Positions 30,979 through 42,219 of a DNA stretch of 64,000 nucleotides are shown piece after piece. The translations under genes were made by a program, and so were the position numbers. Position 1 is the stretch's first letter. Every line of letters begins with the position of its first letter. The notes beneath the pieces were generated by a model. The model had not been told where the DNA came from. It did not search any database and saw only the letters and a program-made list of their open reading frames with translations. Location: contig UYJD01000001.1 of assembly GCA_900618795.1 (NCBI GenBank), positions 272,310 to 336,309 on the forward strand. The letters are read 5' to 3'. This DNA comes from Cyanodermella asteris (Eukaryota; Ascomycota; Lecanoromycetes; Ostropales; Stictidaceae).

Positions 30979-33900
30979 ATGTCGTCTGCGGAAGAGCGGC
31001 GTCCTGCTGAAGCGCGCGGGTTGCGCAACGGACGCGGGAATCCTTTGACAGGTCGCGATACCCCGGTCTTTACCCAGATGCGCCGGAATCAACGAGGCCG
31101 CCAGGAATTCTTTACAGAAAGCACCAATACCTCCTACATCCCCAGCCCGAGCCCCGTCAGAGCTGCACCTCTTGCGAAACCTCGGCAGGCGCAGAACAGT
31201 CGCAGCAAGACCTTCAACGGCGCTCACAACGCGGTTTATGAAAACAAAGAGAATGAATCTGGGCATTCGACGCCTGCACCGCAACAACAATCAAGTCAAC
31301 CTCGGGCTTCCTCCGCAAAGCGCAGCCCTGTTCACGTCTCCGCCGGAGGCTCTCCCGTCCCAAGCGCCAGAACTCCAGACAGAGAGATTGCGCGAACACC
31401 CAGTCCCACGCGCCAACAAGACGAACGACCACCTCTGGTATCTCCCGCTTCGTTCATATCCGAATCATCAGAACCTCCATACGCGTTACCCGAGATTTAT
31501 CGCAGGATCGAAGACGAAGAGTCAATTGCAGGCGCAAGTGATGTATCGAGCAGCGCAAAAGGAAGCACAGAACACAACAGAAGCAAGAGACTATCATTCT
31601 CGCCGTCAGGCGACCGCAGTGCCAGCGCACGAAGAGTATCGCCATTATTGTTGGCGCAAGAGGTGGAAGGGAAGACGAATACTACAGCATTACCCAGTCC
31701 GCCCCACCTATCGCCTCGCTCCGGCGCCTCGAGTCCGTTCGAAGAGACTGTCCAGACCGATCCAGAGATGCTCGCTAGAGACGAGCGTCGCGTCAAGGAG
31801 GCGATAGCCAGTGACACGAGGCCCTTTTCGAAGGCGCGAAAGGTGCGGACGAATTTGACCTTGGAGAACTTGCGAAGGCAGGAAGCCGGTCAGGATTCGA
31901 AGTCCGAGAATGAATCGCAGGCTTCGAGTACTGATAAAGGTCAGCAACCTGGAGCCAGCGATCCTACTGATTGGGGAGGTTGGGGAAGCAAAGCTCGCAA
32001 AGATCGACGTTGGCTGGAAAACATCACAAAGGGTCGCCAGCCCGCTGCCGCAGAGCCCGCAATCGCGCAGGCAAATGGTGCCAATGGGTTTCAAGAGTCT
32101 GGAAAAGCTACCGACTCTGTAAAAATTTGGCTCAAGGGCGCCACTGCAAGCCCAATCGTCGAGGTTAACGAGCCTGAAGATGGATCTCGAGGTGTGAATG
32201 AGCCAGAGCCGCTGCGAGAGCGGAAATCCTTCGAAAAAGCTAAGCTCTGGGAGAGTCAGCGGTTGAAAGATACTCTGGCACCGCCGAAAATTACGTCTCC
32301 GTTGTCTTCCTTGCGAGAGCGCAGTATAGAACGTCTGGAGAAAAGTGCCGTTGCGACCAATAGACTTGGTGCGCTAGGCGACAGACGGACTTTGCAGAAG
32401 CTTGCAAGAAAGTCTTCAGGTGGTGTATCCACTCTGTCGAGTCCAACATCAGAGTCGACACCCGTCGTACCAAACGATGAGCCAGCAGACACGCGATCGG
32501 TGAGACCCACTGGTGAATTGGACACGGCGATCCGCGGTGCGAGTGACATTGCGAACAATGCCACAAGCTTAGCACAGATCAGCAAACCAGAGGGCCCGGT
32601 GTCGCCCGAAGTTGCGAAACATTTAGCTTTTGCGGCTGCTTCGCAACCAAAGAACGATTCACGAGATTTGTTACGTAGGTTTGCAAGGGCCACGAGCTCG
32701 AGTCCCGCCGGTGCTAATAGGACCCAACGCGCTGGCTCGTCACCTTCGGACAATAGTGATAGAAAGCAACCTTCACCACTGTCATTGGAAGAGGGCGCGA
32801 TCTCTGCATCAGGTATGTCAGATGGCCCTTCGAATGTCGCACCAAAGCCTTCCTCATCTTTGCGGCCTACACACGGAAAAGGAACTTTGACTGGAACGAT
32901 ATTCTCTCGTGAACCTACCCAGGAAAACAAAACCATGGATACAGACAAATATACAAAAGTCGACACCAAGACTCCCGCAGAGAAGAGCGAGTCAGCCAAA
33001 GGCAAGCAGCTCGAGTCACACAAGGATGACGAGGATTTCGTACACATCGAATCCAAGGCCGAGATCGTCGAGGAGATCGTGCAGCTAGCAGCCGAAACCC
33101 CTCAGGTGGCTCCCAAGGGCCCACTTCTGAAGACGCCCAGAGTGACCGGCGCCTGGATTGACACACCAATCGCAAGCGCCAAGAAACTCGGTATGATCCC
33201 GGAAGACATGTCAGATCCAGAAGCCGAGTACGATCAGGATAGTCTGTTGGAAGCTGCCAAGGTTTTGCTTGGGAAAGACACGGGTCAGAAAGTTGGTCCA
33301 CGCTTGCAGAAGAAGAGCAGCCGTGATCTGAGGGCACTGGCTGAGACTGCTCCTGAACTACCTCGTTCTGCGCTGGCTGCTATTATCGACCATGCGAAAA
33401 GAAAGAACAAGGGCGAGGAGGGGGCTGAGGGAGACGAGACGCTGCAGCTGGATGATGCCACGATCGAGTCGCTTGAAAAGCTCCTCGTTAAGGACGAGGA
33501 TGATGTCGCTGACGAGCAGAAGCCCGAGGCTGCGACAGACACGGCTCCCTCGCAGTCTGTGAAGCCAGAGTCCAAGCCGGCGGTAGAATCAAAGAACCTC
33601 CTTGTTAAGGACGAGAATGGTATTGCTGATGAGGAGATATCCAAAGCTGCAACGGAAACGACGTCTTCAGATCCTGTCAAGCCAGAGCCCAAGTCGGTGG
33701 CAGAGTTGGCCAAACCTGCAGCAACCACCGGTGCTTCGAGGAAGCCATCGACTGGCAAACCTGCGAGCTCAAAACATACGGCAGGATCCCAGCGCTCAAA
33801 CTCGAGCTCGAAGCCATCCCTCACAATCTCTATCGATGACTCCCCCAAATCCAAGAAGATCAAAAAGACCGTCTCGGTAGTCCCTCCCGAAGAGACCTGC

Positions 33901-34470
33901 GACCAAGCCGGCGAATTCCACGACTTCATATGGCCCTGCGAAGCTTGCCGCAAGCGCGCCGCAAACGCACACACGCAGACCGCCGAAGACGAACGCATCG
34001 GCGTCGTACAGTGGCAAACGATTTCAGTCCCCCGTCTCTGGTACTATCCATCCCAAAACCATCGCGTTCCGCGCCCGACTCGCCTCACCTGGATCGCGCT
34101 CATCATCTTGACATGCTACCTTGCAGAAACCATCACGGCGTCGTTTTACACGCCTCCGTTCTATGCGTGGGAGATGAAGGGATACGGTGTCGACTACAAC
34201 ATGCCTCGCCCGCCGTATATTATTCCGAAGCTCGTCTGGCGGGGATGGGCGGGTCAAGCTGTCAGATGGATCTGGTCGATCCTTGTCGTGACCGCCGACT
34301 GGATCATACACGTTTTGGGCTTCGAGCTGCCCACACCGGTGCCGCCACCGGCGAAGCCGCGGCCCAGCTACAGGCTTTACAAGGAGTATTTGCCCGCAGA
34401 TGTGGATCAGGACGCTGGCCTCTACCCGGGACAGCCAGGTTACCAGATGGACTGTATGCTACCTTGGTGA
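30979..34470 (+). CDS. Large disordered protein with C-terminal membrane segment
   Basis: A single-exon gene for 1,163 aa with no domain that I recognise. Residues 1-900 are low-complexity and rich in Ser, Pro, Glu and Lys, with a few ordered-looking islands: PYALPEIYRRIEDEESI (about 166-182), DWGGWGSKARKDRRWLENI (about 331-349) and MLARDERRVKEAI. A 39-residue tandem duplication lies at 33481-33597 and 33598-33714 (LLVKDEDDVADE versus LLVKDENGIADE). The C-terminal part is ordered, with a WPCEACRKR motif near 985, a membrane helix at about 1,035-1,056 and a second hydrophobic stretch at about 1,091-1,112. The layout, a long disordered arm and C-terminal membrane anchor, fits a nuclear-envelope or spindle-pole anchor, but that is only inference. 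Many S/T-P sites suggest phospho-regulation. Confidence 0.75.
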   Translation: MSSAEERRPAEARGLRNGRGNPLTGRDTPVFTQMRRNQRGRQEFFTESTNTSYIPSPSPVRAAPLAKPRQAQNSRSKTFNGAHNAVYENKENESGHSTPAPQQQSSQPRASSAKRSPVHVSAGGSPVPSARTPDREIARTPSPTRQQDERPPLVSPASFISESSEPPYALPEIYRRIEDEESIAGASDVSSSAKGSTEHNRSKRLSFSPSGDRSASARRVSPLLLAQEVEGKTNTTALPSPPHLSPRSGASSPFEETVQTDPEMLARDERRVKEAIASDTRPFSKARKVRTNLTLENLRRQEAGQDSKSENESQASSTDKGQQPGASDPTDWGGWGSKARKDRRWLENITKGRQPAAAEPAIAQANGANGFQESGKATDSVKIWLKGATASPIVEVNEPEDGSRGVNEPEPLRERKSFEKAKLWESQRLKDTLAPPKITSPLSSLRERSIERLEKSAVATNRLGALGDRRTLQKLARKSSGGVSTLSSPTSESTPVVPNDEPADTRSVRPTGELDTAIRGASDIANNATSLAQISKPEGPVSPEVAKHLAFAAASQPKNDSRDLLRRFARATSSSPAGANRTQRAGSSPSDNSDRKQPSPLSLEEGAISASGMSDGPSNVAPKPSSSLRPTHGKGTLTGTIFSREPTQENKTMDTDKYTKVDTKTPAEKSESAKGKQLESHKDDEDFVHIESKAEIVEEIVQLAAETPQVAPKGPLLKTPRVTGAWIDTPIASAKKLGMIPEDMSDPEAEYDQDSLLEAAKVLLGKDTGQKVGPRLQKKSSRDLRALAETAPELPRSALAAIIDHAKRKNKGEEGAEGDETLQLDDATIESLEKLLVKDEDDVADEQKPEAATDTAPSQSVKPESKPAVESKNLLVKDENGIADEEISKAATETTSSDPVKPEPKSVAELAKPAATTGASRKPSTGKPASSKHTAGSQRSNSSSKPSLTISIDDSPKSKKIKKTVSVVPPEETCDQAGEFHDFIWPCEACRKRAANAHTQTAEDERIGVVQWQTISVPRLWYYPSQNHRVPRPTRLTWIALIILTCYLAETITASFYTPPFYAWEMKGYGVDYNMPRPPYIIPKLVWRGWAGQAVRWIWSILVVTADWIIHVLGFELPTPVPPPAKPRPSYRLYKEYLPADVDQDAGLYPGQPGYQMDCMLPW

Positions 34471-37097
34471 TGCGATATCCTGCGTTTTGAAGCTGCTGTC
34501 ATAGACTGAACGTCTGCGCTTGTGCACATTTGTTCACTCACGATGAAGGCGGGAGGATGGGAGAGATGGACTTGCTGGGATCAAGGACAAGCCCGTTAAC
34601 AAGAATCTATCGTGACGATGATGAAGCAATGAATTGATGACACTGCGAGTATTTGTTTGAGCGTCTTTGTCAGCGGGAGTTGCAGGTTAGTCGAGTTCAT
34701 AAGATCAATCAGAATACACGCGCTGCAGGGAGAATTCTGCAGTCTGATAATCACACGCTCTGGTACCATGCTATGCTTTGACCAACTTTCAACCTCGTGG
34801 TTTACTGTCCGTCATCCATGTTGGCGTGATAGGCTTCTACAGCAGCGCTTTGAAACGGACATGGGACAATATCATCACGGCCATGTATGCATCCACATCC
34901 GTGTCCTTGTATAGATAGCTGCGCTTCCTTTGCACTATCAAGACCGACGAAACTCAAGTCGATCACCGCCAACTCGATGATAGCTCAAGGCCGATGCCGC
35001 TCGCCGTCGTTTCCGTCTGGTCTTTCGGGCTGGTGAAAACATACCACTGGTGGCACAAACACTGCAAACGGGGGGAACTCATAGAACACTTTTTCAGAGA
35101 CACTCGATCATCTAGCTGTCCCAAGTCGGAGGTGCCTAGGTACCAGACCAGCCATAAGTCGTCGCTGACGAAATCCTTCCGAAACTTAGGTACTTTTACT
35201 GGTGGTGGGCGTGCAGACGTGTCCGTACCTAGATGCAGACGCAGATGTACACGCGGCGTGCTCAGGGGAATGGCAATTCTGTCGAGCGCGCAGGTACATG
35301 CGCAACGCCTTCTGCCAGCTCGCCTTCTCGGCTATCAGATGTGCTGGCTGATGATTGCGAAACCACGAACGGAGTCGCTTGCCAGAGACCTAGCCAGTCA
35401 GTCTATCGCGAGCACTACCACTAGGCCAAAAGCGCCAAAAGCGAGCCCAATAATAGCGCCTTAGCTACTAGTAGTATAAACAGTGTTTTACCGCGTGATA
35501 CAGTCGCTTGCGGCGGGAGACTCAGAAAGTCGACCACCATAAAAACCCATGTTATTCAGTTCAGTCTCCGTATGACGATGGAAAAAATGGAGCACTAGAG
35601 GTAGTGCTGCCCAGACCTTGTATTTCACAAAACACGGCAGCCAATAGCCTCGTCGGAGTGCCAATAATAATCCACGATCTCTTCAGCAGAGTCGTTGCGC
35701 AATGCATCCATCATTGCCAGTCGCCGTGACTGAAAGGATCACTTATCGGTACGTGCATCGGAGGAAGAGCCCATTGTGGATGGCGAGATTGTGTGGCCTG
35801 TTGATCTTAGACGGTTTCTGAAGCAGGGGATTCGGGTCAGTCCAGTGAGGTCGAAACTCGCTCTCCGGAGTGCGTCTCCGTGGCTAAAACGGGCATCGAT
35901 GCAACCCCACAACGTGTTTCGGCCCCCATTTGAATTCTCGAACAACTCCTTCTCCTTGTATCATCATCAGGCTTCTGCATCTTACTCTTACGTGATTGTT
36001 CCTGCATGTCTCCGTAATGACTTTCGTCAAGCGAAGTTCTTGGCTGCATGCATGCGGCAATCGACAGGTTCGTACTGTGCCCCTGAACACGCCTTCGCAA
36101 AGTACTGTGCCGTCCGTCCCGATCTGATTAGGCTGTCGGGAATTGCTTTCCGGTCCAACGAACAGCAAGACTCGAAGCGACAGGAGGCCATTCCGCTATG
36201 TGACCAGTCAAAACCATGACGATGAGGCAAGCCCGATCATGCTCAGCTCCTGCACATGTGAACACGAAGGAGCAGAACGCGGAAGTCACCGAAAATAAGC
36301 AACGTCAGGCGCACGCCTGCAGTCTCTAGCGGGAAATTCCAGCTTGCAAAGATATTTTCGACCGGGAAGGACTCCGCGGAGACAAGGCGTATTTAGCCAA
36401 CCTGCCAGACAGGGTGATCAGGGAACTTGATATGCCCAGAACGTTGAAAGAGAAGGGGATAGAGGAACAGAGAGTGCGTAATCTAGCGCAGGTGAGCATA
36501 GACGACTTTTGGATGAAGACGAATCCCAGGCCATTGTGTAATGGAGACGAAATGATGAAGATTCTTGAAAATGTGAAGGGATGAACACGTGGTCACTAGA
36601 TTGAAACATGCAATATAATTTCGCCATCGATAAAATATTGTTTCGGAATTGGAGGCCAGAGGATTAACTCGTGATCAACTTTTCGGGATCTTGGCATGAA
36701 TTCATTTGAAGAGGCCGGGACGATGTGAAATATAGTCCAAGTTCTCTACATAAGCCTGATACTTCATGACACATTTCACAAGAGCTGCGTAAACTGTTTG
36801 ACTGGGCATCTCGCAGCTACGACGATTGGTGGGTCTCCCCGTGCTCTTTTCAGGAACAAAGCCGCGGGCGGGTATCAGCAGAGCCGCAAGACCCACCGGC
36901 TCGAGCTCGAATCCTGGATCAAACTGACCTTATCCGCCGGGCTATCAACCGTTTACTTTTTCAGTTACAATTGTAGCGCTCTCTGTTTGTTTGGCTATAG
37001 CTACTCTCTTCATCGCTACTGTCAACGCAACGACCAAGTACCTCGTCGTTCCTACATCGCAGCTTTTCGTTTCCGTCATCAACGCTATGAGGCCAAC
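34471..37097. other. Intergenic region without clear gene
   Basis: About 2.6 kb. Open frames (for example at 34994 and 35776) lack good codon bias and recognisable motifs. CCAAAAGCG occurs twice in a row at about 35424-35442, and TAGGTAC/GTACCTAG words near 35135-35235 recall the 12-bp arrays. The right end is the promoter of the SLP1-type gene; the coding frame is open upstream of the chosen ATG to 36798, but that part is not protein-like in composition. Confidence 0.45.
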
Positions 37098-39956
37098 ATG
37101 CGTCTCTTAGTCTGTGTGCCACTGATGGCACTGGCTAGCCTCGCAACATCTGCCGATATTTGTTCAACTACTACCATCAACTACTTGACGCAAACCTCTC
37201 CACCCCAATGCTTGCCAACCAATCATTCAAGAGAAGGAACTCAAGAGTCGGATAGAGCGGGCACAACCTTGAGCGCGGATGTCTCAAGTCTGCCGGATCT
37301 AGAGTCACAGTCCACAACCGGAGACATGCCAACTGCGAGCTTGACAATCACACCTGAAACTGCCCAAACGATCCAGCCTACGGTTGAACAGCTGGACGAC
37401 GAAGACGGCGATCCATTGTCAGATCAGAACAACTTTCTATCCTTCGAGGAATGGAGGGCACAGATGCTGGAACAGGCAGGGCAGTCTCCGGATCATGTCG
37501 TAGGGGCAACTGGTCCTCGGCCTGGAGCTGCAGACCAGAGGCGACGAGCTACGGGTATCAACAACGCTTTGGAATCACTGGGTGACGATGGAGAGATCGA
37601 AATCGACTTTAGCGGTTTTGTGAATCACAACAGTGGCTCTGGATCAGAACCGAGTCCGCCTTCGAGTGAGCAGGACACGACAGACGAATCCCAGAACGAT
37701 GTACCAGCGACTAGAAAGCGAAGCAAAGAAGCCGGGACGACCAGCCAAGAACGCTTCAACTATGCGTCTTTCGACTGCGCAGCTACGGTTCTCAAGACTA
37801 ATAAGGGCTCTAAGGGAGCTATCCGCATCCTCACAGAGAACAAGGATGCCTATCTCATCAACAAATGTGCGGATGAGAGTAAGTACTTCATAGTCGAGCT
37901 CTGCAACGACATTCTCATCGACACGATCGTGCTTGGAAATTATGAGTTCTTCAGCTCCACTTTCCGCACTTTCAGAGTCAGTATTTCTGACCGGTACCCT
38001 GTCAAGGCGGAGAAGTGGCGCGAGATTGGCACCTTTGAGGCACGTAACACCCGTGGAGTTCAGGCCTTCATGGTCGAAGATGGCCTGATCTGGGCACGGT
38101 ATCTGAAAGTGGAACTGTTGACGCATTACGGCAGAGAGTATTACTGCCCTGTCAGTCTCCTGAGGGTACACGGAACTACTATGATGGATGACTATAGGAA
38201 CGAAATGAAAGATCAACTCGAGCAGGATGAGGATGAGGACGAGGCTGGTCTTGTTGCTGGTGGCGAGGAAGTCGCGACACCGCCAGAGGTTGTTCCGATC
38301 CCTCCAATCAAGAGCTCGGAGGTACAGGTAGTCGTACCGCCCAGCTCCACGTCAGAGGCGACAAGCACACCAGAGACAAGTCAAGATTCAGCGACGGTCG
38401 TTTCACAGATCGACGCGCAAAATGCAGAATCAACCACAGAGCCTGCGTTGACCGCAGAATCTCAACACGCCCAAGCTTTAAGAGACCCTGGTGACACGAT
38501 CAAGGCTAGCCCAGAGACCTTGACTGAGATTGCATCAGTAGGTGCCCCGGCGCCAACAATACCCCCCACGGTTCGGCAGTCCGAACACGAGGCGCCCACG
38601 AATCTTGCAGTCGCAAAGCAATCGGAAACCGATTCGCAAGCAACCTTGCCGTCAAATGCGCCAACCAACGCAACCGTTAGCGTGCCTGGATCGAATCTGG
38701 CTGACACAAACACGACAAGTATACATGCACTCACCTCGGACAGAGAGACCAGCCCAGAGTCATCTGCGAGTGCCGAAGCTTCAGAAAAGGTCGCGAGCTC
38801 TAGTACAACACTAGAGAATACTACCGAGAGCTCGAAAACCCCTGCTGCAGTTTCGCATGTAGCAGCAACCGGCCATAGCTCTCACGTTGAAGCTACCATC
38901 CCGACCGCGAAAGCTCATAACGTGACAGCAAGCGCAAGTAAGACGAAGGCGAAAGTTCCCAGCATCATCAAGGCATCGCCTGCAACACCATCCACCCAGG
39001 ATTCCTTCTTCAGATCTGTGCACAAGCGGCTGCTGGCGTTGGAGACTAACTCGTCCCTATCACTGCAATACATTGAAGAGCAGTCTCGAATTCTGCGTGA
39101 TGCCTTTGCCAAAGCGGAGAAGAAGCAGATGCAGAAGATATCCAAATTCCTGGAAACCCTCGAGAACAAGGTATTAGTGGAGGCCGACCAAACTCGACTT
39201 GAACAGCAAGGTCTTCATGAGCAGCATCGCCGCGACATAGAGGCATTGGGCGAGCGTGTTGGCATTCTGGCGGATAGTACCGTTCGCTTGGAACGCACGC
39301 AGTATTTGCTGATCCTCCTGATCGTGATGCTGCTAGGGCTGGTGCTCTTCAACGCGAATTCGGCGTCATCAATCTCGGGCCAGCCTTTGGAAATCAGTCT
39401 TCTTCAGTCTATCCAGCACCTGAGACGACATGATTCGCGGGGCCCATATTCCAAGCGATACCCCAATTTCGAGGAAAGCGACCCGGGCACGCCCTCGGGG
39501 CCATCACGGCCGGCCAGCATGGGTGGTGCATTCGCTCGGAGCTCGGCACATCGGCGAAACATCAGCGACGGGCTGACATCTGATGAACTTATGACCAATC
39601 CTACTCCCAGTCCGGAGAAGACGCGAAAACAGGGGGTCCATGTCAGGATGCATAGCGATGCGACAACGCTAGCAGACGAGGGCAGATCCAAGTCACCCAC
39701 GGTGAGCTTTAGCATGGACACGCCGTCTAGTGAGCATGAGGATACTATGAATGGGAATCGGGTCCCCGACGGCGAAGTTGAAATTCCTGAGGTGGACCCC
39801 GCGGCATTGAAGAGAGCTGCCAGTAGCCCACCACTCGGCAGACAAGCTGAAGGTTACACTGACGACGAAGCCGGCTCTGAAACACCAAACTCGGATCTGA
39901 GCGGCATGAGGAACGGCAATGGATCGGTCGCGCTGGCTGCAAGGCAGGAAATCTAG
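37098..39956 (+). CDS. SLP1: SUN-domain ER membrane protein (SLP1 type)
   Basis: A single-exon gene for 952 aa. I chose the ATG at 37098, 300 bases inside the open frame, because it starts a clean signal peptide (MRLLVCVPLMALASLATSA). A Sad1/UNC-84 C-terminal-type domain lies mid-protein at about 218-367, with FNYASFDCAATVL, YFIVELCNDILIDTIVLGNYE, and YYCPVSLLRVHG. A long Thr/Ser/Ala-rich linker (about 400-640) follows, then a coiled coil (about 670-730, EEQSRILRDAFAKAEKKQMQKI), a transmembrane helix at about 735-752 and a disordered cytosolic tail. This mid-SUN arrangement marks the SLP1/osteopotentia class. In yeast, Slp1 works with Emp65 in the ER to protect soluble folding clients, and it also affects nuclear-envelope targeting of Mps3. 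Confidence 0.9.
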   Translation: MRLLVCVPLMALASLATSADICSTTTINYLTQTSPPQCLPTNHSREGTQESDRAGTTLSADVSSLPDLESQSTTGDMPTASLTITPETAQTIQPTVEQLDDEDGDPLSDQNNFLSFEEWRAQMLEQAGQSPDHVVGATGPRPGAADQRRRATGINNALESLGDDGEIEIDFSGFVNHNSGSGSEPSPPSSEQDTTDESQNDVPATRKRSKEAGTTSQERFNYASFDCAATVLKTNKGSKGAIRILTENKDAYLINKCADESKYFIVELCNDILIDTIVLGNYEFFSSTFRTFRVSISDRYPVKAEKWREIGTFEARNTRGVQAFMVEDGLIWARYLKVELLTHYGREYYCPVSLLRVHGTTMMDDYRNEMKDQLEQDEDEDEAGLVAGGEEVATPPEVVPIPPIKSSEVQVVVPPSSTSEATSTPETSQDSATVVSQIDAQNAESTTEPALTAESQHAQALRDPGDTIKASPETLTEIASVGAPAPTIPPTVRQSEHEAPTNLAVAKQSETDSQATLPSNAPTNATVSVPGSNLADTNTTSIHALTSDRETSPESSASAEASEKVASSSTTLENTTESSKTPAAVSHVAATGHSSHVEATIPTAKAHNVTASASKTKAKVPSIIKASPATPSTQDSFFRSVHKRLLALETNSSLSLQYIEEQSRILRDAFAKAEKKQMQKISKFLETLENKVLVEADQTRLEQQGLHEQHRRDIEALGERVGILADSTVRLERTQYLLILLIVMLLGLVLFNANSASSISGQPLEISLLQSIQHLRRHDSRGPYSKRYPNFEESDPGTPSGPSRPASMGGAFARSSAHRRNISDGLTSDELMTNPTPSPEKTRKQGVHVRMHSDATTLADEGRSKSPTVSFSMDTPSSEHEDTMNGNRVPDGEVEIPEVDPAALKRAASSPPLGRQAEGYTDDEAGSETPNSDLSGMRNGNGSVALAARQEI

Positions 39957-40686
39957 GCATGATTTATGATTCATGATTGAAACGGTTGGAGGTTTTGAAA
40001 CTGCTTACAATATACCCCCTTGAGCGTTGTCGGCTGGATTAGTTGGAAGATTATAGACTCGTCAAACGAGACTGGTGCCTGATCACATCATTACAATCAT
40101 TTCTCAAGCATGCGACATTCAGACCGTGCAAGCTGCAGTTACCGACGCGAAACACAACTGTTCTAGAAGGAAGCTAGAGCCGCCGATAGACGCAGCAAGT
40201 CAAGCAGTCGATCAAGGGTCCTCCGCATCGTCCCGTAAGTTAGCGCAAGACGTCCGAGTGTAGCCATGAACATTTGAATTTGAACACGCGGGGTTCCAGC
40301 CGACGTCGCTGCTTTTCCCACGCAAGAAAAAAAAAAGTTTCTCGCCACGGGAGAAGGTGTTGCGACCATGGCTGACCATGAGCTCGCCATTGACTCATCA
40401 TGTCTAGATTTCAAGTCTAGGGGTAATCTACAGCTTCCTCTTCTCATCTCTTCCTCTCACTGTTGACCATCTTCTCAACTCTGTGTCTTCCATCTCCTTC
40501 GTGGTCTTTGCTTTCCATTCCCCGGTACACCTAAACGGCCCGCAGGCTTTGTCACAGAATAGAAGAAGAGCAGATTCCCAACCTACCACCTCAATTCCCT
40601 CCCTCCCTTTCCTGACACTCCGGCAATTCCATCCCTTCTCACAGTCACACCAATTTCCATCTCCTGACCCCACCACACCTCCCATC
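39957..40686. other. Intergenic region, promoter of PDX1
   Basis: An A-rich run at about 40324-40335 and a long pyrimidine-rich leader (about 40430-40686) precede the PDX1 start. No gene seen. Confidence 0.5.
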
Positions 40687-41786
40687 ATGCACACCGAAGC
40701 CTCCGCCGGCTCCGGCTCCGGCCCCGCGGCCGCCCCCGCCCTCGTCAACGGCACCACGCCCGCAACCCACGACGAATCCACCTTCGCCACCAAAGCGGGT
40801 CTGGCCCAGATGCTCAAGGGCGGCGTCATCATGGACGTCGTCGACGCCGAGCAGGCCGTCATCGCCGAAGAGGCGGGCGCTTGCGCCGTCATGGCGCTGG
40901 AGCGCGTGCCCGCCGACATTCGCGCCGAAGGTGGCGTGGCGCGCATGTCGGACCCGGCCCTGATCACGGAGATTCAGAAGGCGGTTACGATCCCGGTCAT
41001 GGCGAAGGCCAGGATCGGGCATTTCGTCGAGTGTCAGGTAAGAAAAGAGCTGGTCTCGATACTCTCACGGTTTTCAATAAGTTTCCGTCCTCCGGTTCTA
41101 TGAGGGCGGAAACAATGAAGCTAGGGGCACGCTACAACGGCCTTGTACATATGCTGACGATTCGGTCATAACAGATCCTCGAAGCGCTCGGCGTCGACTA
41201 CATTGACGAATCCGAAGTCCTGACCATGGCGGATCCGACGCACCACGTCGAAAAATCCCCCTTCCGCACCCCCTTCGTCTGCGGCTGCCGCAACCTCGGC
41301 GAAGCCCTCCGCCGCATCTCCGAGGGCGCCGCCATGATCCGCACAAAAGGCGAAGCCGGCACGGGCGACGTCGTCGAGGCCGTCCGCCACATGCGCCAGG
41401 TGACGTCGGACATCCGGCGCGCGCAGGGCATGACCACGCCCGAACTCCGCATGTACGCCCGCGAGCTCGAGGTCCCCTTCGAGCTGCTGCGGCAGACGGC
41501 GGAGCTGGGACGGCTTCCGGTGGTGAATTTTGCGGCGGGCGGGGTGGCCACGCCGGCGGATGCGGCGCTCATGATGCAGATGGGGTGCGACGGGGTTTTT
41601 GTCGGGAGCGGGATTTTCAAGAGCGGGGATCCGCGGAAGAGGGCCAGGGCGATTGTGCAGGCGACGACGCATTTTAGGGATGCCAAGGTGCTGGCCGAGG
41701 TCAGTACGGGGTTGGGGGAGGCCATGGTGGGGATCAACTGCGGAGGCATGAAGAAGGAGGAACACTTGTCGGTACGGGGAAACTAA
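40687..41786 (+). CDS. SNZ1: Pyridoxal 5'-phosphate synthase subunit PDX1/SNZ
   Basis: Two exons, 40687..41037 and 41175..41786, give 320 aa; the 137-nt intron has donor GTAAGA, a GCTGAC branch and acceptor AACAG in phase 0. The protein is the PdxS/SNZ TIM barrel: [43 protein letters not shown] (Lys107), [11 protein letters not shown] (Lys175) and the phosphate loop [14 protein letters not shown]. These two Lys match the catalytic pair that carries the ribose 5-phosphate intermediate. It makes PLP (vitamin B6) from ribose 5-phosphate, glyceraldehyde 3-phosphate and ammonia supplied by the glutaminase PDX2/SNO. The glutaminase is not in this window. The N-terminal 30 residues are Ala/Gly/Pro-rich and not part of the barrel. 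Confidence 0.97.
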
Positions 41787-42219
41787 AGACCTACCATGTG
41801 CGAACAATGAGAGAAACTGGCTGAAACGGTATACAAGAGACCATGTCTGGGGAGAAAATGCATCGAGTGCGGTGGTATGATACGATATTAGCAAAAAGTT
41901 GTACGGTTTGCAAGGCCGCAAGAATTGTCCTGGAGATTGTGTCTGTGTTTGCTTCTCATCAAGTTGGCCATTTGACCGATTCTGAATTGTGCTTAACTGG
42001 CTGACACGCAGATTTCCGCATACACAGATCTGAACGAACGAGATTCGACAACTAATGGAATGATACTGTGTCAAGAAAGATCATCAACGAGTGCACCTCC
42101 CAATGAGCTCCGAACCGGTTTCCAAGTACGCCACAAAAAAAATCCCGAAACAATGTCACATAACCCCAAACGCCTCATATCAAAGTGACCTGACATTCGT
42201 GCTCATCAAGTGAAAGCTT
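41787..42219. other. Convergent intergenic region
   Basis: Between the 3' ends of PDX1 (+) and the 2EXR-like gene (-). No gene seen. Confidence 0.5.

Noticed and set aside
34994-36219. Frames of 147-156 codons in the long intergenic region
   Set aside because: No codon bias, no motif and frequent frames on the opposite strand. Nothing suggests a gene.
36798-37097. Upstream extension of the SLP1-type protein by 100 residues
   Set aside because: The extension is not signal-like and hides the clean signal peptide that starts at 37098. The frame is simply open by chance.
40483-40686. N-terminal extension of PDX1 by 68 residues
   Set aside because: The upstream frame is pyrimidine-rich leader and starts without ATG; the ATG at 40687 gives the usual protein length.
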